Assembly: GCF_025642745.1 (NCBI RefSeq)
Contig: NZ_JANZKP010000038.1
Span: forward strand, 1 to 34,666
Source: Cellulomonas sp. RIT-PI-Y
Lineage (GTDB): Bacteria; Actinomycetota; Actinomycetes; Actinomycetales; Cellulomonadaceae
Direction: 5' to 3'
DNA length: 34,666 nucleotides
A program made the translations under genes and the position numbers. The notes under the pieces were generated by a model. The model ran no database searches and was not told where the DNA came from. It saw nothing but the letters and a program-made list of their open reading frames with translations. Positions 23,827 through 30,495 of this stretch are shown here, piece by piece (the first letter of the stretch is position 1; each line of letters opens with the position of its first letter).

Positions 23827-24641
23827 GCGCCGCGATCCTGAACCCCACCGACCTGGCCGCCCAGGCGTCCAACCACGTCCCGCTGCTCACCACGGTGAAG
23901 CAGTCCTTCACCATGGCGTGGCGCGGGCTGCTGAAGATCAAGCGCACGCCCGAGCAGCTGTTCGACGTCACGATCCAGCCGATCATCTTCACGCTGATGT
24001 TCACGTACATCTTCGGCGGTGCGATCGCCGGGGACGTGGCCACCTACCTGCCGTTCTTCATCCCGGGCATCCTGGTGCAGACCGTGATCACGACCTCCGT
24101 CGTCACCGGCGTGCAGCTGCGTGAGGACATGGACAAGGGCGTGTTCGACCGGTTCCGCTCGCTGCCGATCGCCCGGATCGCCCCGCTGTCCGGCGCACTG
24201 CTGGCCGACACCGTGCGGTACGCGATCGCGACCACGCTGACCTTCGTGATGGGCCTGGTCATCGGCTGGCGTCCGGACGGCGGGTTCCTCGGCGTGGTCG
24301 GGGCCGGACTGCTGGTCATCCTGTGCTGCTGGTCCCTGAGCTGGATCTTCGCGTTCTTCGGCGTGATCGCCCGGTCGGCGTCCTCGGTGCAGGGCATCTC
24401 GATGATCGTGCTGTTCCCGCTGACCTTCGCGTCCAACGCCTTCGTCCCGGCGGACACCCTGCCGGGCTGGCTGAAGTCGTTCGTGGACGTCAACCCGGTC
24501 TCGCACCTGGTGACGGCGGCACGGTCGCTGACCATCGACGGCGCCTGGACCGGCGACGCGGGCTGGGCCCTGCTGGGCGCCTTGGCCGTGGTCGCGGTCT
24601 TCGCCCCGCTGACCGTGCGGGCGTACATGCGCAAGGCCTGA
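23823..24641 (+). CDS. DrrB-type ABC exporter, permease
   Basis: A 272-residue ABC-2 permease with six membrane helices that partners the preceding ATPase. Typical features are the amphipathic start LTTVKQSFTMAWRGLLKIKRTPEQLFD, then QPIIFTLMFTYIFGGAIAGD, and DKGVFDRFRSLPIARIAPLSG, the cytoplasmic coupling loop, plus FASNAFVPADTLPGWLKSFVDVNP with VSHLVTAARSL at the C-terminal end, hallmarks of DrrB. The start overlaps drrA by four bases. A 20-bp perfect hairpin directly after the stop separates it from the convergent SARP regulator, which may control it. Confidence 0.9.
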   Translation: MSAAILNPTDLAAQASNHVPLLTTVKQSFTMAWRGLLKIKRTPEQLFDVTIQPIIFTLMFTYIFGGAIAGDVATYLPFFIPGILVQTVITTSVVTGVQLREDMDKGVFDRFRSLPIARIAPLSGALLADTVRYAIATTLTFVMGLVIGWRPDGGFLGVVGAGLLVILCCWSLSWIFAFFGVIARSASSVQGISMIVLFPLTFASNAFVPADTLPGWLKSFVDVNPVSHLVTAARSLTIDGAWTGDAGWALLGALAVVAVFAPLTVRAYMRKA

Positions 24642-24644
24642 TCG

Positions 24645-24700
24645 GAGCGTGCACGGATGCCGACTGCCCTGCCCGGGCGGGTCGGCATCCGTGCACGCTC
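24645..24700. terminator. 20-bp perfect hairpin between convergent genes
   Basis: Arms 24645-24664 and 24681-24700 are perfectly complementary over 20 bases with a 16-base loop that itself contains GCCC/GGGC. It starts three bases after the drrB stop and includes two bases of the stop codon of the minus-strand regulator, so it can end both transcripts. Confidence 0.75.
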
Positions 24701-27700
24701 AACGCAGGAGCTCGGACGCGCGGTCGAGCTCGTCGGAGCGACCCGCCGCACTCTCCGCGGCGCGAGCGGCGTGGACGGCGTCCTCGCCGTACCGCGCGAT
24801 CGCGCGCTCCCAGTGCAGGTGCCGGTGCAGCGGACGGTAGTCCTGGCGGGAGCGCATCGACTCCGCGAGGGCCATCAGCGGCAGCACGGTCTCCTCCTGC
24901 TCACCGATCGCCATCCGCCAGGCGGCCGCGCCGAGCAGCACCGTGCCCAGGACGGGCCGATCCGCGTACGGCACCCCCCGGGTGCCGGTCTGGATCGGGA
25001 TCGACCGTACGGACTCGGCCACCTCCGCGACCTCCGGCAGAGCGGTCCGACCGGCCAGCGCGTGCGCCGCGAGGCAGGTGCCGGCCGCGATCAGCCGCCA
25101 CGGGTTCTGCCGCCAGTCGTGATCGAGAGTCTCGGCCACCAGCGCTCGATAGTGCCCGAGCGCCACCTCGAGCTCCCCTCGGCCGAAGGCGGTCTCCGCG
25201 GCGCCGAGCCGGGTGAGGGTCGCCGCCTCCTGCGGGTCGTGTGCCTCCTGCGCCATCCGGGCGAACAGGCGCTCCGCGGCGTCGAACTCCCCGAGCGCGA
25301 GCAGGGTCAGCGCGCGGACCTGCCACAGACCTTCCTCGACGGCGACCGTCGCCGGGCCGGCCTCCATCGCGTGCAGTCGACCCAGGGCACGGTCGGTCTC
25401 CTCGATCCACGGCAACGCCTCGTCCGGCTGCCCACTCTGGGTGTACGCGCCCGCCAGCTGGACCGACGCGAGCGCCATCGTCCACGGGTCGTCGTGCACC
25501 CGCCCGAGCCGGTAGGCCGCCTCGGCGAATCCGATCGCCTCGTCGATCCGGCCGGCGTTCTCCGCGATGGTCCACGATCCGAGCAGACTGAACCGGCGAG
25601 TGGCCTCGTCGTCCGACTCCCGGGCATCGGCCAACACCTGCTCCAGGGCCCGCGGATCTCCGACCTCCCGCACCATGTCCGCCAACATCAGGTTCACCCG
25701 GGACACCGGGCCGGCGCTCCGGGCCCGGGCCACCAGCAACCGGCCCAGGGCGCCCTGCCGCAGATCGCCCCACATCACCTCGATGACCGCCGCGATGCTG
25801 AAGCCGAGCACGGCGACGTCGGCCAGCTCGGGCGGCGGCGTCCAGTGCCGAGCCCGGGACAGCACCTGCCGCTGGACCTGGGTCAGCTCCTCGTGGGCCC
25901 CCTGCAGCAGCCAGCGCATCGCGCTCACCCCGAACACCGCGACCAGCACGTCCGGACGGGCCTCGTCGCCCCGGGCCAGCTCACCGCGCAGCAGCGCGAC
26001 CAGGTTGTCCTGCTCCCGCTCGATCACCGGGTCCAGCTGCACCCGGTCCGGGCCGTCCGGGCCGATCCGGTCCACCGCCAGGTCCCGGGCCCAGTCGCCG
26101 AGCGCGTCCCGGATCAGGTCCAGCTCCTGCGCCGCCCGGGCCTCGCGCTCGCCGAACTCCCGCACCAGCTCCAGCATCCGGTACCGCATGCTCCGGGTCG
26201 GCCGGTGCTCCTCGGCCCGCAGCAACGACTGCGCCACCAGCGCGTCCAGATCGTCCAGCACCGCGAACTCGTCGGCCCCGGGCCCGGCCAGCGCGACCGC
26301 GACCTCGGCCGGGAAGCCGTCCGGCAGACCGGCGACCCGGCGGGCCAGCACCCGCTGCGAGGCGGTCAGCAGATCCCAGCTCCAGTCGATCACCGCGTGC
26401 AGGGTGCGATGGCGCTCGGGCAACCCGGCCCCGCCACCGGTGAGCAGGCTGAACCGGTCGGACAACCGGCGCTCGATCTCCTCCACGGTGAGGGACCGGG
26501 TCCGGGCGGCGGCCAGCTCGATCGCCAACGGCAGACCGTCGAGCCGGCGGCACAACCGGGCCACCACGTCCGGCGGGAGCACCACGTCCGGGCGGACCGC
26601 GGTGGCCCGCTCCACGAACAGCGCCACCGCCGGCCCGGGTGCACCGTCCGGGGCGACGGTCGGCAGCGGCAGCAACGGGTGCGCGTGCTCCCCGGGCACG
26701 CCCAGCGGCGCACGGCTGGTGGCCAGCACCCGCAGGCCCGGGACGGTCGAGGTCAGCTCCGCCACCACGTCCGCGACCGCGGCGAGCACCTGCTCGCAGT
26801 TGTCCAGCACCAGGAGCGTGGGCTGCTCGGCCAATCGGTCGCGCACCCGGTCCTGGATGCCGCGCAGGTCGAGCTGCGGGGTGGCCGCGGTCCGCACCGG
26901 CTCCGGCACCCGGAGCGCGTCGGCGAGCGCGGGCAGCAGGTCCTCCGCGGCGCGGACCGCGGCCAGCTCCACCACCGCGACCGCGTCGCCCCGGTCGGCG
27001 GACCGGCGGGCGATCTCCTGGACCAGGCGCGTCTTGCCCAGTCCGCCGGTGCCCAGCACGGTCACCACCGAGGAGGTCGACAGCGACCGGTCGACCGCCG
27101 CCAGGTCCTCCGACCGCCCGAGGAGTTCGCCGGGGACGGTCCGCACCCCGAGCACCCGCGGCCGGGTCGGGCCGGTCGGCGCCTCGGCGGTGAGCAGGGC
27201 CAGGTGGAAGTCGGTCACCGCACCGGCCGGGTCGGTGCCCAGCTGGTCGGCCAGCCGCTCCCGGTAGACGGCGAAGGACGCCAGCGCCTCCGAGCTCCGG
27301 CCGGCCGCGTGCAGGGCCCGCATCAGGGCGAGCTGCGCGGCGTCGTCGAGCGGTGCGGCGCCGGCCAGCTCCTCCGCGGCGGGCAGTGCGGCGGCGGGGG
27401 CGGGACCGGCCAGCAGGGCGGCGACCCTGCTGCGGAGCAACGCGGTGCGGGCCCGGACGGCCCGTGCCGTGACCAGATCGCGCAGCTCGGGGTCGGGAAC
27501 CCCGGAATCCGCCGCGCCCAGGGCGGCCAGCGCCACGGACGTCAGCTCCGCGGCGGCACGCAGGTCCTGCCGGTCCACCGCGGACCGCGCGGACTCGGCG
27601 GCGGCCTCGGCGCGCAGCAGATCGACCGCCGCGCCGGGCACCCCGAGCGCATAGCCCGCGCCCGACGAGCGCACCAGATCGGCCCCGTGCGCGGACCGCA

Positions 27701-27932
27701 GCCGGGACACCAGGGTCTGCAGCGCCGCACGTCCGGACGCGGGCGGGTCGTCCGGCCACACGTCGTCGATCAGCCGCTCCGCGGACGCCGGCGCCCCGGC
27801 GAGCAGGACCAGGGCCGCCAGGAGGTCGGCGCCCCGCCCGGCCACCGGCAGCAGGGGGTCCCCGCCCTGCGCACAGGCGGCGACCTGGCCCAGCACGGTC
27901 ACGCGCAGCGGTCCGGCCGCGGGATCAGGCAC
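24699..27932 (-). CDS. large SARP/BTAD-type regulator with NB-ARC and TPR domains
   Basis: A 1077-residue AfsR-like regulator. Residues 1-95 form an OmpR-like winged helix, 100-250 the bacterial transcriptional activation domain. An NB-ARC/STAND ATPase follows: P-loop GTGGLGKT at 294-301, Walker B LLVLDN at 373-378, then VLATSRAPLGV and GLPLAIELAAAR. The C-terminal 450 residues are TPR-like helical repeats. Such proteins switch on secondary-metabolite or exporter genes when ATP and a signal are bound. The winged helix is Ala/Gly rich and lacks an obvious early arginine cluster, so DNA binding is inferred from the fold. Start GTG 27932 follows TAGACT by six bases (leaderless). It converges on the DrrAB genes. 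Confidence 0.85.
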   Translation of the reverse strand: MPDPAAGPLRVTVLGQVAACAQGGDPLLPVAGRGADLLAALVLLAGAPASAERLIDDVWPDDPPASGRAALQTLVSRLRSAHGADLVRSSGAGYALGVPGAAVDLLRAEAAAESARSAVDRQDLRAAAELTSVALAALGAADSGVPDPELRDLVTARAVRARTALLRSRVAALLAGPAPAAALPAAEELAGAAPLDDAAQLALMRALHAAGRSSEALASFAVYRERLADQLGTDPAGAVTDFHLALLTAEAPTGPTRPRVLGVRTVPGELLGRSEDLAAVDRSLSTSSVVTVLGTGGLGKTRLVQEIARRSADRGDAVAVVELAAVRAAEDLLPALADALRVPEPVRTAATPQLDLRGIQDRVRDRLAEQPTLLVLDNCEQVLAAVADVVAELTSTVPGLRVLATSRAPLGVPGEHAHPLLPLPTVAPDGAPGPAVALFVERATAVRPDVVLPPDVVARLCRRLDGLPLAIELAAARTRSLTVEEIERRLSDRFSLLTGGGAGLPERHRTLHAVIDWSWDLLTASQRVLARRVAGLPDGFPAEVAVALAGPGADEFAVLDDLDALVAQSLLRAEEHRPTRSMRYRMLELVREFGEREARAAQELDLIRDALGDWARDLAVDRIGPDGPDRVQLDPVIEREQDNLVALLRGELARGDEARPDVLVAVFGVSAMRWLLQGAHEELTQVQRQVLSRARHWTPPPELADVAVLGFSIAAVIEVMWGDLRQGALGRLLVARARSAGPVSRVNLMLADMVREVGDPRALEQVLADARESDDEATRRFSLLGSWTIAENAGRIDEAIGFAEAAYRLGRVHDDPWTMALASVQLAGAYTQSGQPDEALPWIEETDRALGRLHAMEAGPATVAVEEGLWQVRALTLLALGEFDAAERLFARMAQEAHDPQEAATLTRLGAAETAFGRGELEVALGHYRALVAETLDHDWRQNPWRLIAAGTCLAAHALAGRTALPEVAEVAESVRSIPIQTGTRGVPYADRPVLGTVLLGAAAWRMAIGEQEETVLPLMALAESMRSRQDYRPLHRHLHWERAIARYGEDAVHAARAAESAAGRSDELDRASELLR

Positions 27933-27938
27933 GCGGGC

Positions 27939-27944
27939 AGTCTA
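27939..27944 (-). promoter_or_regulatory. -10 element, leaderless SARP gene
   Basis: On the minus strand TAGACT is followed by GCCCGC and the GTG start. Confidence 0.5.
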
Positions 27945-27971
27945 GGTCCCGTGCGCGCGGCCGACGGCGGA

Positions 27972-28325
27972 CTACCGGGTCCGGCCAGCGCACGCCCGGC
28001 AGGTCCGCACCGTCGGCAGCGCCCGCAGCCGGTCGTCCGCGATCGTCCCGCCGCACCGCTCGCACACCTGGTACTCCCCGGCGGCCAGTCGTCGCTCCGC
28101 GACGGCCAGGTCCGCCAGGGTCTGCCGCAACCGACCGGCCAGCACGTCGAGCATCCCCCGCTCGTAGGCGATCGTCGCGCCCTCGGGATCATGCTCGTCG
28201 TCGGCGTTGGAGTCGCGGGACGCGTCGACCACCGCTGCCCGCTCGGCCGAGGTGCCTGCCAGCCGCTGCTCGGCCTCCCGCAGGCGGTCCGCCAGCAGCT
28301 CGCGCGCCTCCACCGGATCGATCAT
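27972..28325 (-). CDS. DksA/TraR-family zinc-finger protein
   Basis: A 117-residue protein with the DksA/TraR architecture: an N-terminal coiled coil (ELLADRLREAEQRLAG, later LAGRLRQTLADLAVAERRLA) and a four-cysteine zinc finger, CERCGG and later CRAC, with 17 residues between the pairs. The segment GEYQVCERCGGTIADDRL is the family signature. DksA homologues bind RNA polymerase through its secondary channel; in actinobacteria the role of short homologues is mostly unproven. The ATG overlaps the stop of the SHOCT gene by four bases, so the two are co-translated. The larger open frame upstream is in the shadow of that gene and is rejected. Confidence 0.85.
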   Translation of the reverse strand: MIDPVEARELLADRLREAEQRLAGTSAERAAVVDASRDSNADDEHDPEGATIAYERGMLDVLAGRLRQTLADLAVAERRLAAGEYQVCERCGGTIADDRLRALPTVRTCRACAGRTR

Positions 28326-29380
28326 CGGCGCAGGACGGCGGCCTTCGCGGCGGCGAACTCGTCGTCGGACAGCGCCCCGGAGCGGTGCAGCTCGGACAGG
28401 CGCTCCAGGGCCGCGGTGACGTCCGAGATCGTCTCGGTGGAGGTCTGGGTCGAGCGGACCGCGCGGGTGCCGTCGGCCGCCACCGTGGTCACGGTCCGGG
28501 TGCCGTCCGGCGCCACCGTCGCGGTGCGCGTCCCGCCCGGGCCCATGCTGGTCGTGGTCCGGGTGCCGTCCGCGGCGATGCTCATGGTGGTGCGGTCCGC
28601 CACGGCCTCGTCGTCGCCCGGCAGCGGGAGCAGGAGCCGTGCCGCGGCCAGCTGCTCGTCCCGGCCGCCGGCGGTGAGCGGAGCGCCGGGCATGCCGATC
28701 CGGAGCCGGTCCGGATCGGTGGGGCTCACCGGGTCGTAGTAGACCCGCGGCGGCCGCTGGAAGGCCTCCCGTGGCACCGGCATCCGGACGCTGTACCGGG
28801 TGCCGTTCTCGTCCGCGAAGTGCACCGTGGCGGTCGGGTCCTCCCCGGTGTTCTCGTAGTCCGCGACCCGGCCCCAGGTGGCCCGGCGCCCGAGCAGCAC
28901 CCAGTACCCGGAGGACTGTCGCAGCTCGCGCACGGCGGCGAGGACGGTCAGGACGAGCGCGACCACTCCGACCAGCCCGACGACGACGAGCCAGCCGCGG
29001 CCCCTCCCGAGCAGCGGCGTCATCGTGACGTTGTCGATCGTGACCAGACGCTGCTCGATCGCGGACCGCCAGCCGAGCAGCATCGCCAGCGTGCCGACCA
29101 GCACCATCAGCGGCGCCGCCAGGGTCCGCACCGTCCGGGCCAGCAGCACGCCCGCCAGGGCCAGCGCCAGGACGCCGAGCATCGGCGCCGTCCCCGCGAC
29201 GTCGTTGGTGCCGCAGGTGCTGACCGCGCACTCCCACTCGACCTGCGCGGCGTCCCGCGCCCCGAGGTGCAGCAGCCAGGCGCCGAGCACGCCCAGACCG
29301 GCGCCGCTGATCGCCGAGACCGCACCCCGGGAAGTGAGCGCGGCGGGCGTCGGGACGTGGGGGTGCTGCGGGTCGGACAT
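28322..29380 (-). CDS. SHOCT-domain membrane protein with DGTRT repeats
   Basis: A 352-residue protein. Residues 20-170 hold four membrane helices (one around SAISGAGLGVLGAWLLHLG, another LGVLALALAGVLLARTV, then LAAPLMVLVGTLAMLLGW and GWLVVVGLVGVVALVLTVL) with two cysteines in an outside loop. A DUF3592-like beta domain (ATVHFADENGTRYSVRM, RVYYDPVSPTDPDRLRIG) follows. Residues 265-310 contain four DGTRT/GGTRT repeats of 10-12 residues. The end, ALERLSELHRSGALSDDEF, is a SHOCT domain, a short helical unit linked to oligomerisation. ATG 29380 follows CACAAT by six bases (leaderless). It is divergent from tetR and overlaps the DksA-like gene. Confidence 0.8.
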   Translation of the reverse strand: MSDPQHPHVPTPAALTSRGAVSAISGAGLGVLGAWLLHLGARDAAQVEWECAVSTCGTNDVAGTAPMLGVLALALAGVLLARTVRTLAAPLMVLVGTLAMLLGWRSAIEQRLVTIDNVTMTPLLGRGRGWLVVVGLVGVVALVLTVLAAVRELRQSSGYWVLLGRRATWGRVADYENTGEDPTATVHFADENGTRYSVRMPVPREAFQRPPRVYYDPVSPTDPDRLRIGMPGAPLTAGGRDEQLAAARLLLPLPGDDEAVADRTTMSIAADGTRTTTSMGPGGTRTATVAPDGTRTVTTVAADGTRAVRSTQTSTETISDVTAALERLSELHRSGALSDDEFAAAKAAVLRR

Positions 29381-29386
29381 GTCGCC

Positions 29387-29392
29387 ATTGTG
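29387..29392 (-). promoter_or_regulatory. -10 element, leaderless SHOCT gene
   Basis: On the minus strand CACAAT is followed by GGCGAC and the ATG start. Confidence 0.5.
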
Positions 29393-29404
29393 CCCGTCGA
29401 ATCG

Positions 29405-29422
29405 AAATGGATGACCGGTATC
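29405..29422 (+). promoter_or_regulatory. operator-like site in the tetR promoter
   Basis: AAATGGATGACCGGTATC lies just upstream of the tetR -10. The site AAAGGGATAAGCGGTATC upstream of mmpL (33163-33180) matches it at 15 of 18 positions, both with GGAT-N6-TATC. This suggests autoregulation plus control of mmpL by the TetR protein. Confidence 0.5.
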
Positions 29423-29429
29423 GACTTGC

Positions 29430-29435
29430 TAGGCT
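29430..29435 (+). promoter_or_regulatory. -10 element, leaderless tetR
   Basis: TAGGCT, preceded by TGC (extended -10), is followed by CCCGGG and the GTG start at 29442. Confidence 0.55.
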
Positions 29436-29441
29436 CCCGGG

Positions 29442-30116
29442 GTGCCCACCGACCCGATCCCCACGCCGGACGACGCCGACGGCGCCCGCCCGTTGCGCGC
29501 GGACGCGGCCCGCAACCGGGAGCGGATCGTCACCGCAGCCCGGGAGCTCTACGCCACCCGGGGACTGAACGTCGGACTGAACGAGATCGCCCACCACGCG
29601 GGCCTGGGCGTCGGCACCGTCTACCGCCGGTTCCCGGACAAGCGCGAGCTGATCGAGGCCGCGATCGCCGAACCGCTGCGGGAGATGACCGAGGTCGCCG
29701 GCCAGGCGCTGCGGGCCGAGCGGGCCTGGGACGGCCTGATGCTGCTGATCGAGCGCGGCGCGGAGCTGCTCACCCGCAATCTGGGCCTGCGCGACGCGGC
29801 ACTGGCCTCGGACGAGACCCGGCGCGACCTGGACACCCATCTGCAGGTGTTCGAGGACATCGGCTGCGCCCTGATGGACCGGGCCCGGGCGGAGGGCGAC
29901 CTGCGTCCCGGCGCCACCAACGGCGACCTCGGGGTCATCCTGTGGATGGTGACCGAGCTGGCCGCGCACTCCGTGCACACCCACCCGGACGCCTACCGCC
30001 GGTATCTGCGCGTCCTCACCGACGGCCTGCGCAACGCCCCGGACCGTGGCCCGCTGGAGCCGGAGCTCGCCGACGCCGACTACCTGGCGATCGGGCGGCA
30101 CTGGGCGGCGAACTGA
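29442..30116 (+). CDS. TetR-family transcriptional regulator
   Basis: A 224-residue TetR/AcrR repressor. After a Pro/Asp-rich extension of 20 residues comes the DNA-binding domain: RNRERIVTAARELYATRG, then LNEIAHHAGLGVGTVYRRFPDKRELIEAA, the classical helix-turn-helix with the YRRFPDK signature. The C-terminal ligand domain is all helical. The GTG start follows TAGGCT by six bases and lacks a Shine-Dalgarno sequence. The operator-like site at its own promoter recurs upstream of the MMPL exporter gene 3 kb away, so a pump-control role is likely. The ligand is unknown. Confidence 0.9.
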   Translation: MPTDPIPTPDDADGARPLRADAARNRERIVTAARELYATRGLNVGLNEIAHHAGLGVGTVYRRFPDKRELIEAAIAEPLREMTEVAGQALRAERAWDGLMLLIERGAELLTRNLGLRDAALASDETRRDLDTHLQVFEDIGCALMDRARAEGDLRPGATNGDLGVILWMVTELAAHSVHTHPDAYRRYLRVLTDGLRNAPDRGPLEPELADADYLAIGRHWAAN

Positions 30117-30120
30117 CCGC

Positions 30121-30126
30121 TACGGT
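30121..30126 (+). promoter_or_regulatory. -10 element, leaderless YciI-like gene
   Basis: TACGGT is followed by CGGCGG and ATG 30133; it starts five bases after the tetR stop. The same TACGGT with six-base spacing precedes the aminotransferase start. Confidence 0.45.
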
Positions 30127-30132
30127 CGGCGG

Positions 30133-30429
30133 ATGGCGAACCTCTTCATCCTCGACCTGAGCTACACCGCCGGCATCGAGGCGATCGACGCGCTGATGCC
30201 CGCGCACCGGGACTTCCTGGCCGGGTACTACGCGGACGGGACGTTCCTGGTGTCCGGACGCAAGGAGCCGCGCACCGGCGGCGTGATCCTGGCCCGGGGG
30301 GCACGCGAGCGGGTCGAGGCGATCGTGGCGGAGGACCCGTTCACCCGGGGCGGCGTGGCGGCCTACACCGTGACCGAGTTCGTCCCGACCACGACCGCGC
30401 CCGCCCTGGAGGCACTGCGCGTGGTCTGA
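30133..30429 (+). CDS. YciI-like protein
   Basis: A 98-residue protein of the YciI/YCII fold (ferredoxin-like). The family His-Asp pair is in MPAHRDFLAGYYADGTFLVSG, followed by SGRKEPRTGGVILARG and the FTRGGVAAYTVTEF segment, where relatives have DPF and a conserved strand. YciI proteins are small dimeric enzymes or binding proteins of mostly unknown function; some act in chlorinated-aromatic breakdown. ATG 30133 is placed by TACGGT six bases upstream and by the natural beginning MANLFILDLSY. It may also be read through from tetR. A 21-bp hairpin terminates it. Confidence 0.85.
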   Translation: MANLFILDLSYTAGIEAIDALMPAHRDFLAGYYADGTFLVSGRKEPRTGGVILARGARERVEAIVAEDPFTRGGVAAYTVTEFVPTTTAPALEALRVV

Positions 30430-30442
30430 GACCCGGCGGCGA

Positions 30443-30489
30443 ACGACCGGAGGCCGGCGACCCGGGTGGGGTCGCCGGCCTCCGGTCGT
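30443..30489. terminator. 21-bp perfect hairpin between convergent genes
   Basis: Arms 30443-30463 and 30469-30489 are perfectly complementary over 21 bases with a 5-base loop (GGGTG). It sits between the YciI-like gene and the mmpL stop codon at 30496 and can serve both. Confidence 0.8.
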
Positions 30490-30495
30490 CACGGC

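Noticed and set aside
24657..28739. A 1360-codon plus-strand open frame and similar giant frames elsewhere (for example minus 6994-11346, plus 30466-33510)
   Set aside because: They are antisense or shifted shadows of real genes, full of His/Arg/Gly/Gln runs, with no family motifs; long stop-free frames are expected at this G+C content.
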